In this document: piece by piece, positions 8,733-15,947 of the stretch
Layout of the letters: each line of letters begins with the position of its first letter
Position numbering within the stretch: the stretch's first letter is position 1
DNA from: an uncultured Alphaproteobacteria bacterium
GTDB taxonomy: Bacteria; Pseudomonadota; Alphaproteobacteria; CALKHQ01
DNA length: 24,780 bases
Assembly (NCBI GenBank): GCA_937988735.1
Contig: CALKHQ010000278.1
Location: forward strand, 1-24,780
Reading direction: 5' to 3'
Translations under genes and position numbers: made by a program
The notes under the pieces: generated by a model
What the model was told of the DNA's origin: nothing
The model's database searches: none
Seen by the model: only the letters and a program-made list of their open reading frames with translations

Positions 8733-9854
8733 TCAGGGGGTCAGGGTGATGCCGGCGGCATCCGCGTCGTAGTTCAGCAGGATGAACAGCAGGGCGTTGT
8801 CGCTGGCGTAGACATAGGTCTTGCCGCCCATCACCGCATAGTGGTGACCCTGGACCGTGTCGCCCTCGGCAAAGGAGTAGTCGGCGATGGCGTCCGCATC
8901 GCCGTCGGTGCCGGCAAGGAAATGATCGGCGCCGGCACCGCCGTACAGCAGGTCCGCTCCGTCGCCGCCCGCCAGCCAGTCGTTGCCGTCGCCGCCATAG
9001 AGCGTGTCGTTGTCCTGGCCTCCGGTGAGGAAGTCGTGGCCACCGTCGCCGTAGATGGTGTCCTTGCCGCTCCCGCCATCCACGGTATCGCCGTCGGCTC
9101 CGCCGTGGATGATGTCGTCGCCGGACCCGCCCCAGATCCTGTCCTTGCCGGCCCCGCCGTCGATGACGTCGTTGTGCCCGCCGCCGTCGATGACGTCATC
9201 GCCCGCGCCGCCGATCAGGACGTCGTTCCCGTCGTTGCCGCCGATGTAGTCGTCACCGTCGCCGCCATCGATGGTGTCCGCCAGCGCGAGCGGGTCCACC
9301 GGGGTCAGGCTCAGCCAGAAGCGGTACTCGCCCCACAGAGAATCGTTGCCGGCGCCGCCGAAGATGGTGTCCGCGCCCTCGCCGCCGACGATCCCGTCGA
9401 CACCGTCTCCGCCATCCAGCAGGTCGTCTCCGAACCCGCCGCGGATGACGTCGTCGCCGGCGGCGCCGATGACCACGTCGTCGCCATCGCCGGCATAGAC
9501 ATCATCGTCGCCCGCCCCGCCGTAGATGTGGTCGTTGCCGGCGTCGCCGTGCAGCTCATCGTCGCCGGTCCCGCCATAGAGCATGTCGTCGCCATATCCG
9601 CCGTAGATGGTGTCGTGTCCGTCCTCGCCGAACAGCGTGTCGTTGTCGGGGATGAACGAATTCGCCGAGGCGTTGCCGACGATCAGGTCGTCGGCGGCGC
9701 TGCCGTGGATCGTGTCGGCGCCCCAGCCGCCGCAGTAGGTCTCGCCGACCGGCGGCGGCGGCGTGCGGCCGCGATCCCCGCTCGGCGGGACGGTCGCCCT
9801 GAGATCGGACGACAGGTCGATTGACAGAATGCTTGCGGACGCGGTGCGTGCCAT
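8733..9854 (-). CDS. RTX (hemolysin-type) calcium-binding repeat protein
   Basis: A 373-residue protein made mostly of glycine/aspartate nonapeptides of the form GGxGxDxxx, which fold as a calcium-loaded parallel beta-roll. Repeats run in two blocks, about residues 45-173 and 194-315, split by a 20-residue non-repeat segment rich in aromatics (WGEYRFWLSLTPVDPLALAD). The N-terminus has no Sec signal. The C-terminal 60 residues (GHHYAVMGGKTYVYASDN, then a hydrophobic LLFILLNYDA stretch ending LTP) resemble the uncleaved C-terminal signal of type I secretion substrates. It is therefore probably exported outside the cell. The start at 9854 has GGGGGG six bases upstream and is preferred over an ATG six codons earlier. 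No enzymatic domain is seen, and no ABC/MFP secretion genes are in the window. Confidence 0.9.
   Translation of the reverse strand: MARTASASILSIDLSSDLRATVPPSGDRGRTPPPPVGETYCGGWGADTIHGSAADDLIVGNASANSFIPDNDTLFGEDGHDTIYGGYGDDMLYGGTGDDELHGDAGNDHIYGGAGDDDVYAGDGDDVVIGAAGDDVIRGGFGDDLLDGGDGVDGIVGGEGADTIFGGAGNDSLWGEYRFWLSLTPVDPLALADTIDGGDGDDYIGGNDGNDVLIGGAGDDVIDGGGHNDVIDGGAGKDRIWGGSGDDIIHGGADGDTVDGGSGKDTIYGDGGHDFLTGGQDNDTLYGGDGNDWLAGGDGADLLYGGAGADHFLAGTDGDADAIADYSFAEGDTVQGHHYAVMGGKTYVYASDNALLFILLNYDADAAGITLTP
8916..9722 (-). repeat. 27-base degenerate direct repeats encoding RTX nonapeptides
   Basis: The plus strand shows recurring words such as GCCGCCGTAGATGGTGTCGT and CCGCCGTCGATGACGTC about every 27 bases, matching the nine-residue RTX unit. 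The copies are imperfect, but runs of identity are long enough to allow recombination or assembly errors. Confidence 0.7.
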
Positions 9855-9929
9855 TCCAAACCCCCCATGCAACGTGTGCGTGCGCTCTGGTCGCAGCAGG
9901 GGTGTCGGCGGTTCAAAAGGGCGGGGGCG

Positions 9930-11480
9930 TCAGTCCGGTCGGGCGATCCCGAGGGAGAGGTCGCAGCCTGCTTCGACGCAGGCGCGCAGCGCCGCATCGA
10001 AGGCTGGGGTGCGGCGGTTCTCGTCCGGACCGGGATCGTAGCCGAGCGCCGCCAGCCGGCGGTGATAGCCCCGGATGCGGCTGGTGCCGCCGATTTCCAT
10101 CGCCTGCCCGAAGTCGGCGAGCGCCGGTTCCACCCGGCCGAGGCGGGTCAGGATCAGCCCGGCGATATGGTGGGTTTCGGCGACCCCGGGCGCCGACGCG
10201 AGGCCGGCGTTGATGTGGCGAAGCGCCGCCTCCGGATCGCCGATGGCGAGATAGGCTTCGGCGAGGTGCTGGCGGGACGCCTGGTGGTAGGGATCGACGG
10301 CGACGATCTCTTCGGCGACCCGGTCGAGGCCGCTGCGGTCGCCGAGCCGAGCAAGGCCGATCGCGAGCCCCGCGAGCAGCGCCGGGTCGCCCCGCTGGTC
10401 CCAGCCGCGCTGGAAGGCGGCAACCGCCTCGGCGTTTTCACCCGCGGCCAGATAGGCGTGGCCGAGCAGTCCGTACAGCCACGGGTCGCCGCCGGTGGTC
10501 GCGATCGCCTCCTCCATCAGCGGCTCGCCCTCCGCGAGCCGGCCGGAGGCGATCAGCGCGTAGCCGAGGTTGGCGAGGGTGTAGCCGTCGCGGGGCGCGA
10601 GCCGCAGGCTTTCGCGATGATCGGCGATGGCGCGGTCGAAGTCCCCGTTGCCCGCATGGGCCATGCCGCGGTGGTCGTAGGTGAGCGCATCGTACGGATC
10701 GGCCGCGAGCAGCATGTCATGGTCGGCGATGGCGCGGTCATAGGCGCCCCGCTCGTAGAGAACGCCGGCGCGGTTGCGGCGCGGCAGCATCTCGTCCGGC
10801 AGCAGCTCCACCGCCCTGTCCAGCATCTCCAGCGCGGCCGCGGTGTCGTTCTGCTGCCAGTGCAGCAGGGCCATGTTGTTGTAGGCCCAGCCATAAGCGG
10901 GGTCGGCGGCGATGGCGGCGCGGCAGTCCTCCTCGGCCAGCGCGATCTGGCCCATGCCGTGATAGCAGGCGCAGCGGTCGGTGTAGGCGGCGGCCGTGGC
11001 GGCGCCGAGCGCGATGGCGTTGTCGAGATCGTCCAGCGCCGCGCCGAAGTCGCCGAGCTGCAGCAGCGCCACGCCACGAAGGTGGTAGCCGTCGCCGTTT
11101 TCGGGATCGAGTGCGATCGCCCGGTCGAGGTCGGCGAGGGCGCCGTCGATGTCCCCCTTTTCCAGCGCGATCTCGCCGCGGCAGCGGAAGCCGGCGCCCA
11201 GATGCGGTGCGGCCTCGATGGCGGACTCGCAGTCGGCGAAGGCCGAGTCGAGGTCGCCGAGCCGGTGGTAGGCCTCGGCGCGGCCGTGGTGGAGCTCGGA
11301 GAGCTCGGGCCCTTCGGCCGCTCCGGAGTCGATCAGCCGGGTGTAGAGCAGGGCCACCACCGACCATTGCCCGTCCTCGCGCGCGGCGGCGATCAGCTGC
11401 TCGGTCTCGCCATCCGCCCGCGTCGGCCGGGGGAGTGCGAGGGCCGTGGCGAGCAGGAGTGCTGCAAGGACCGGCTTCAT
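9930..11480 (-). CDS. Secreted/periplasmic tetratricopeptide-repeat protein
   Basis: A 516-residue protein. It begins with a clear Sec signal (MKPVLAALLLATALALP, then TRA-DGE as a likely cleavage site near residue 22). The rest consists of about a dozen TPR helix pairs, recognisable by repeated units such as AYHRLGDLDSAFADCESAI, ALLQLGDFGAALDDLDNAI, HAGNGDFDRAIADHRESL and AYLAIGDPEAALRHINAGL. TPR arrays act as protein-binding scaffolds, so a periplasmic assembly role is plausible. The final 20 residues carry two cysteines four residues apart (CVEAGC) that could form a disulfide. The start has GGAGG upstream at proper spacing. It is followed on the same strand by the RTX gene after 75 bases. 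No specific partner can be named. Confidence 0.88.
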   Translation of the reverse strand: MKPVLAALLLATALALPRPTRADGETEQLIAAAREDGQWSVVALLYTRLIDSGAAEGPELSELHHGRAEAYHRLGDLDSAFADCESAIEAAPHLGAGFRCRGEIALEKGDIDGALADLDRAIALDPENGDGYHLRGVALLQLGDFGAALDDLDNAIALGAATAAAYTDRCACYHGMGQIALAEEDCRAAIAADPAYGWAYNNMALLHWQQNDTAAALEMLDRAVELLPDEMLPRRNRAGVLYERGAYDRAIADHDMLLAADPYDALTYDHRGMAHAGNGDFDRAIADHRESLRLAPRDGYTLANLGYALIASGRLAEGEPLMEEAIATTGGDPWLYGLLGHAYLAAGENAEAVAAFQRGWDQRGDPALLAGLAIGLARLGDRSGLDRVAEEIVAVDPYHQASRQHLAEAYLAIGDPEAALRHINAGLASAPGVAETHHIAGLILTRLGRVEPALADFGQAMEIGGTSRIRGYHRRLAALGYDPGPDENRRTPAFDAALRACVEAGCDLSLGIARPD

Positions 11481-11515
11481 CCTACCTCCATCGGCTTCGG
11501 CTGCCGGGGTTGGGT

Positions 11516-11545
11516 ATCATGCCGGTCGGGCAAGGCCGAAGTGAA
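11516..11545 (-). promoter_or_regulatory. Candidate sigma-70 promoter for the TPR gene
   Basis: On the minus strand TTCACT (11545-11540) and CATGAT (11521-11516) are separated by 18 bases. Each matches four of six consensus positions. The start would be near 11509, giving a leader of about 29 bases that contains the GGAGG site. It sits in the 127-base gap after agmatine deiminase. Confidence 0.28.
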
Positions 11546-11607
11546 CGACTGGTCAGGGCGGTGCGTCCGCGGACCGGGCGTGGTGGCCGGCGGCGGGACG
11601 CGGCGCG

Positions 11608-12666
11608 TCATGCCGCAGCGTCGGCGGCCGGCACGGGCACCGCGGGCTGCTGCTGGGTGATGCAGTGGATGCCGCCGCCCCCGAGCACGATGTCGAGCGC
11701 CGGGATCTGCACCACCGTCCGGCCCGGGAAGGCGGCGGCGATGATGTCGTTGGCGGCGTTGTCCGCCGGGTCGTCGAAGGCGGGCATGATGACGGCGTGG
11801 TCGCTGCCGCGGCCGGCGAGATAGAAGTTCAGGTAGGAGAGCGTGAGGCGCCGGCCGTCCACCACGCGCGGCTTCGGCTGCGGCACCTCGACGATGTCGA
11901 ACACGCGGCTGTCCACGTCGGTGGCGGCGCGGAGCCGGGCGAGGTTGTCCTGGAAGACGGCGTAATTGGGGTCGCTCTCGTCGCTGCAGGTGATGGCAAG
12001 GATCCGGCTGGGACCGGCGAAGCAGGCGAGGTTGTCGACATGACCATCGGTGTCGTCGCCCTCATAGCCGGCGCCCAGCCAGATCACCTCCCGCACCCCG
12101 AGGTAGTCGCGGAGGATCGCGGTCGCGCCCGCCTTGTCCAGCCCGGGGTTGCGGTTGGGGTTCAGCACCACGCTTTCGCTGGTCAGCGCGCTGCCGGCCC
12201 CGTTGACGTGGATGGCCCCGCCTTCCAGCACGATCGGCGCCGCAAAGCGGCGGGCGCGGGTGCGCTCGATGATACGCCGGGTCGCGGCCTTGTCGATTCC
12301 GGCGCCGTCCACCCGGCCGCCCCAGCCGTTGAACTGCCAGTCCACCGCGCCGAGCGCGCCGTCGGGCCCGACGACGAAGGTGGGCCCGGTGTCGCGCATC
12401 CACGCCTCGGCGACGTCGAGCATCAGGATGTCCACCGTTCCGCCGCAGCGCAGCGACGCGTCGGCCATGTCGGCCGGCGCGGCAACCATGGTCACCGGCT
12501 CGAAGCGCGCGATGGCGCGTGCGACCTCGGCGTAGGCGTCGCGCGCCGCCTCCAGGCGGCCGCCCCACAGGCCCGGCCGCGACGGCCACGCCATCCAGCA
12601 GCGCTCATGGTCCGCCCATTCGGGCGGCATGGCGAACCCGGCCGCGGCCGGCGTGGCATCGCTCAT
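11608..12666 (-). CDS. aguA: Agmatine deiminase
   Basis: A 352-residue enzyme of the guanidino-modifying (pentein) superfamily that converts agmatine to N-carbamoylputrescine and ammonia, a step from arginine to putrescine. Diagnostic features in order: MPPEWADHERCWMAWP near the N-terminus, EAWMRDTGPTFV (R91, D92 for guanidino binding), the GGAIHVNGAG segment, GDDTDGHVDN (H209, catalytic base), and the terminal GGGGIHCITQQQP with nucleophile C335. Length matches the family. It follows potA after 28 bases on the same strand and is probably the last gene of the potBCA transcript, which supports agmatine or related polyamines as the transported substrate. The partner N-carbamoylputrescine amidase is not in the window. 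Confidence 0.95.
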   Translation of the reverse strand: MSDATPAAAGFAMPPEWADHERCWMAWPSRPGLWGGRLEAARDAYAEVARAIARFEPVTMVAAPADMADASLRCGGTVDILMLDVAEAWMRDTGPTFVVGPDGALGAVDWQFNGWGGRVDGAGIDKAATRRIIERTRARRFAAPIVLEGGAIHVNGAGSALTSESVVLNPNRNPGLDKAGATAILRDYLGVREVIWLGAGYEGDDTDGHVDNLACFAGPSRILAITCSDESDPNYAVFQDNLARLRAATDVDSRVFDIVEVPQPKPRVVDGRRLTLSYLNFYLAGRGSDHAVIMPAFDDPADNAANDIIAAAFPGRTVVQIPALDIVLGGGGIHCITQQQPAVPVPAADAAA

Positions 12667-12694
12667 CGGCCGATCTCCCCGCCGCCAGCCGGTC

Positions 12695-13846
12695 CTACTC
12701 GGTGAGGACGATGACGGCCTGGGGCGTCCACGCCACCCCGACCTCGTCGCCGGGCTTCAGCAGCTTGGACTGGGGCTGGTCGACGCTGTTGGCGGCGTGG
12801 AGCTTGATCACCTTGCCGTCGCCGAGCAGGAGCTGGCAGATCGAGCTCTCGCCCTGGTAGGCGGTGGCGCTGAGCCGCGCGGACAGGAAGTTGACGTCCC
12901 GCGGGTCGGTTTCGTCGGCGAAGCCCAGCCGCTCCGGCCGGATCGCGGCCCACACCTTGTCGCCGACGGCGACGCGGTCGGCGCCGGGGGCCGAGAGGTC
13001 GGCGGCAATGGCGGCTTCCAGGGAAGGGGTGCGGATCATGACCCGGCCGTTGTCGCGGGCGGTGACCTCGCCCTCGAACATGTTCACCGAGCCGATGAAG
13101 TCGGCGACGAAGCGGCTGGTCGGCGCCTCGTAGATCTGCTCCGGCGTCCCGATCTGGGCGATGCGGCCGGCGTTCATCACCCCGATGCGGTCGGCCATGC
13201 TCATCGCCTCGTCCTGGTCGTGGGTGACGATGACGAAGGTGATGCCGACCTCGCGCTGCAGCCGCTTCAGCTCGAACTGCATCTCCTCGCGCAGCTTCTT
13301 GTCCAGCGCCGACAGCGGCTCGTCGAGGAGGAGCACCTTCGGCTCCTTGACCAGCGCGCGGGCGAGCGCCACCCGCTGGCGCTGGCCGCCGGAGAGCTTG
13401 TCCGGACGCCGCTTCTCGAAGCCGGTCAGTCGCACCATCTCCAGCGCCTGCGCGACCCGGCGCTCCCGCTCCGCGCCGCCGACACCGGCGACCTTGAGGC
13501 CATAGCCCACGTTCGCCTCGACCGTCATGTGCGGGAACACCGCATAGGACTGGAACACCATGTTCACCGGCCGCCGGTTGGGCGAAATCCGGCTCATGTC
13601 GCGGCCGTCGATCACGATCCGGCCGTCGGTCGGCGTCTCGAAGCCGGCCAGCATCCGCAGCAGCGTGGTCTTGCCGCAGCCGGACGGACCCAGCAGGGCG
13701 AAGAACTCGTTACGGGCGATGGCGAGATCGACGTTGTCGACGGCCAGAACCCGTTCGCCGAACCGCTTCACAACCTTCTCGACCGAGATGATCGGCGGCG
13801 ACGCGGCAGGATCGGGCGTTGCGGTGGCAAAGGCGGCGTCTGTCAC
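12695..13846 (-). CDS. potA: Polyamine ABC transporter ATP-binding protein (PotA type)
   Basis: A 383-residue ATPase. The nucleotide-binding domain has Walker A GPSGCGKT (53-60), Q-loop VFQS (97-100), signature LSGGQRQR (151-158), Walker B VLLLDEP (171-177) and switch H209. The C-terminal 150 residues carry the TOBE domain typical of PotA/spermidine-putrescine importers (IRPERLGF, TAYQGESS). The start is a GTG whose first bases overlap the potC stop as GTGA, so translation is coupled. The first 18 residues are a loose Ala/Pro extension. It energises the PotB-PotC pair at the inner membrane. Its position just before agmatine deiminase favours a polyamine or agmatine substrate, although iron or amino-acid importers have similar ATPases. 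Confidence 0.92.
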   Translation of the reverse strand: MTDAAFATATPDPAASPPIISVEKVVKRFGERVLAVDNVDLAIARNEFFALLGPSGCGKTTLLRMLAGFETPTDGRIVIDGRDMSRISPNRRPVNMVFQSYAVFPHMTVEANVGYGLKVAGVGGAERERRVAQALEMVRLTGFEKRRPDKLSGGQRQRVALARALVKEPKVLLLDEPLSALDKKLREEMQFELKRLQREVGITFVIVTHDQDEAMSMADRIGVMNAGRIAQIGTPEQIYEAPTSRFVADFIGSVNMFEGEVTARDNGRVMIRTPSLEAAIAADLSAPGADRVAVGDKVWAAIRPERLGFADETDPRDVNFLSARLSATAYQGESSICQLLLGDGKVIKLHAANSVDQPQSKLLKPGDEVGVAWTPQAVIVLTE

Positions 13847-14703
13847 GGCTGTGCGGGTCCCTCGCTCTTGTGGTCGCCCTGGCGCAGCGGCGACTGCAGG
13901 CGCAACGCGATGACGGTGATCGCGATGGTGATCGCGATCAGCACCGTCGAGGCGGCGTTCACCTCCGGCGTCACGCTGAATCGGACCATGGAGAAGATCT
14001 TGATCGGGAAGGTCGGCGTGTCCGGACCGGCGGTGAAGAAGGTGATGACGAAGTCGTCGAGCGAGAGGGTGAAGGCAAGCATGCCGCCCGCGATCAGCCC
14101 GATCTTCATGTGCGGCAGCATGATGTCGCGCACGATCTGCCACTCGCTGGCCCCGAGGTCGCGCGCCGCCTCCGCCAGCGAACGGTCGAAGCTCGCGAGC
14201 CGCGCCCGCACCACCACCGTGACGAAGGGGAAGGAGAAGGCGATGTGCGAGGCCGTGATCGCGCTGAGGTTGATCGGCCATGGCGCGCTCCGCGCATAGT
14301 CGAACCACCCGATGCGCGAGAAGAACACCATCAGCGCGACGCCGAGGCAGATCTCCGGGATCACGATCGGCAGCGCGCTGATTCCTTCGTAGGCAGGCTT
14401 GCCGGGGAAGCGGAAGCGGTAGAGCGCGAGCGCCACCATGCCGCCGAGGATGGTCGAGGCGATGGTGGTGACGATCGCGATGGTGAGCGAGTTGAAGAAG
14501 GCCTGGATCAGGCTCGTGTTGTTGGCGGCCGCGACGTAGTAGTCGAAGGTGAACCCGTTCCAGACGATGTTGCGCCGGCTGTCGTTGAAGCTGAAGACGA
14601 CCAGCGTGATGATCGGCAGATACAGGAACACCAGCGAGAAGGCGATGATCAGCCTGATCCACGTCTTCCGGTGGTAATCGAGCGGGCCGGCTGCCGCCTT
14701 CAT
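13843..14703 (-). CDS. potC: Polyamine ABC transporter permease (PotC type)
   Basis: A 286-residue inner-membrane permease with about six membrane helices, starting with a cytoplasmic LDYHRKTW segment and a first helix at about residues 17-38. The ATPase-coupling EAA loop reads EAARDLGASEWQIVRDIMLP (from about residue 168), a close match to PotC. NDSRRNIVWNGFTFDYY after the first helix is also characteristic of PotC/PotI proteins. The ATG overlaps the potB stop by one base (TGATG), and its own stop overlaps the potA start (GTGA), so the three genes form one translationally coupled unit. The tail after the last helix is a short charged cytoplasmic end. Confidence in the family is high; substrate is inferred from context. 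Confidence 0.92.
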   Translation of the reverse strand: MKAAAGPLDYHRKTWIRLIIAFSLVFLYLPIITLVVFSFNDSRRNIVWNGFTFDYYVAAANNTSLIQAFFNSLTIAIVTTIASTILGGMVALALYRFRFPGKPAYEGISALPIVIPEICLGVALMVFFSRIGWFDYARSAPWPINLSAITASHIAFSFPFVTVVVRARLASFDRSLAEAARDLGASEWQIVRDIMLPHMKIGLIAGGMLAFTLSLDDFVITFFTAGPDTPTFPIKIFSMVRFSVTPEVNAASTVLIAITIAITVIALRLQSPLRQGDHKSEGPAQP

Positions 14704-15617
14704 CAGAAGTCGGCTCCCCGGCGGCCGGCGGCGAGGCTCCTCAGCGCGAGCGCGCCGAAGGTCGCGTAGAGCAGCAGGAAGGAGAGCGCCGCGCCGAACG
14801 GCCAGTTGTTGGCCGCGCCGAACTGGCGCTCGATCACGTTGGCGATCATGATGTCCTCGGTGCCGCCCAGCAGCTCCGGCGTCAGGAACGACCCGAGGGC
14901 GGGGATCAGCACCAGGATCACGCCGGAGACGATGCCGGGGACGGCGAGCGGCACCACGATGCTGAAGAAGGTGCGCATCTGGCTCGCGCCGAGGTCGAGG
15001 CTCGCCTCGAGGTAGCTGCGGTCCAGCCGCTCGATGGCGGCATAGAGCGGCAGCACCATGAACGGGAAGTGCACGTAGACCAGCCCGATCAGCACGCCGA
15101 ACCAGTTGTAGAGCATCTCCAGCGGGACGAACCTGTCCCCGAGCAGCGCGTATTCGCCGAGCCCTACCCAGTCCAGCAGGCCGTCGGCCTGGGTCCACAG
15201 CCATTCCAGCGCGAAGTTGATCTGGCCCTTCGTCCGGAACACCGCGATCAGCGCGTAGGTGCGGATCAGCAGGTTGGTCCAGAACGGCAGGATGATCAGC
15301 AGGAGCAGGAAGGCCTTGGCCCGCGGCGGGGCGAAGCTGATGCCCAGCGCCACCGGCAGGCCGATCACCAGGCAGATGACGGTGGTGAGGGCGGCCATCC
15401 ACAGCGACCGGATGAAGATCTGGACGTACTCCGGCTCGAACGCGCGGGCGTACTGGTCCAGCGTCCAGTCGATGGTGACGGTGACGAGGTCGGCCTGGTT
15501 GCCGAAACTGAGCACCCAGACCAGCGACAGGGGCACCAGGAAGAAGACGACCAGCCATGCGGTCGCCGGCGACAGGAGAATCGCAAAGGCGCGGGGCGCA
15601 CTGCGCCAGCTTTCCAT
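14703..15617 (-). CDS. potB: Polyamine ABC transporter permease (PotB type)
   Basis: A 304-residue inner-membrane permease with about six helices. The first spans about residues 11-37 (AFAILLSPATAWLVVFFLVP), and the EAA loop EASLDLGASQMRTFFSIVVP starts at residue 204. NLLIRTYALIAVFRTKGQIN near residues 115-134 is a well-conserved PotB segment. It pairs with PotC to form the membrane channel. It is the first gene of the operon. The ATG at 15617 has no strong Shine-Dalgarno (only GAG/GACGAG-like bases about 10 upstream), so initiation may be weak. The usual potD gene for the periplasmic solute-binding protein is not directly upstream; the next gene in that direction is on the opposite strand. 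Confidence 0.92.
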   Translation of the reverse strand: MESWRSAPRAFAILLSPATAWLVVFFLVPLSLVWVLSFGNQADLVTVTIDWTLDQYARAFEPEYVQIFIRSLWMAALTTVICLVIGLPVALGISFAPPRAKAFLLLLIILPFWTNLLIRTYALIAVFRTKGQINFALEWLWTQADGLLDWVGLGEYALLGDRFVPLEMLYNWFGVLIGLVYVHFPFMVLPLYAAIERLDRSYLEASLDLGASQMRTFFSIVVPLAVPGIVSGVILVLIPALGSFLTPELLGGTEDIMIANVIERQFGAANNWPFGAALSFLLLYATFGALALRSLAAGRRGADF

Positions 15618-15947
15618 GGTGGGTCGGTACTCGTCCTGATCCGCCAGTCGTTCCGGCGACGGTAGCCGGCATCGGCCGTCCGTGCCACCGCGAAAGCGGA
15701 GGGGCAGGGCCGGACCGGCGCCGCGCCGCCGGGGTTAACGACACGACATAACACGAGCACCGCAGCGGCATGAGAGTTTTTTGGACCCTGCAGCCTGCGG
15801 CCTCGCTCGGCCAGCACCCGTTCCTGCGGCAGCAGGCCGAAGCAGCCCACGTCCCTGCGTCGGGGCGTCCGGCGACCCGGAACGCCCCTTGCCGCGGACC
15901 TGCCCTTTTCGGTCGCCACCTTGCCGCCTGGCCGCTAGGATAACGGC
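15618..15947. promoter_or_regulatory. Divergent intergenic region between potB and the HDAC-family gene
   Basis: A 330-base stretch without a convincing gene, from which the pot-aguA operon (minus) and the HDAC-xseB-ispA-dxs run (plus) are transcribed apart. It holds an AT-richer patch with ACACGA words one helical turn apart (15741-15746 and 15751-15756), a six-T run (15777-15782) and a strong hairpin (15862-15888). Both promoters should lie here, but no -35/-10 pair with good spacing was found for either direction. Confidence 0.6.
15862..15888. other. Strong GC-rich hairpin upstream of the HDAC-family gene
   Basis: GGGGCGTCCGG (15862-15872) pairs with CCGGAACGCCCC (15877-15888), leaving a four-base CGAC loop and one bulged A. 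The eleven paired bases sit 60 bases before the HDAC-family ATG. It could be part of a leader structure, a barrier to read-through between divergent genes, or an operator. No T-tract follows on either strand, so a simple intrinsic terminator is unlikely. Confidence 0.4.

Noticed and set aside
11565..11574. GTCCGCGGAC palindrome between aguA and the TPR gene
   Set aside because: A single ten-base GC palindrome without a second copy or nearby promoter elements is not enough to call an operator.
15640..15690. TGGCAC on the minus strand upstream of potB as a sigma-54 -24 element
   Set aside because: The matching TGC/TTGC of the -12 element is not at the required distance.
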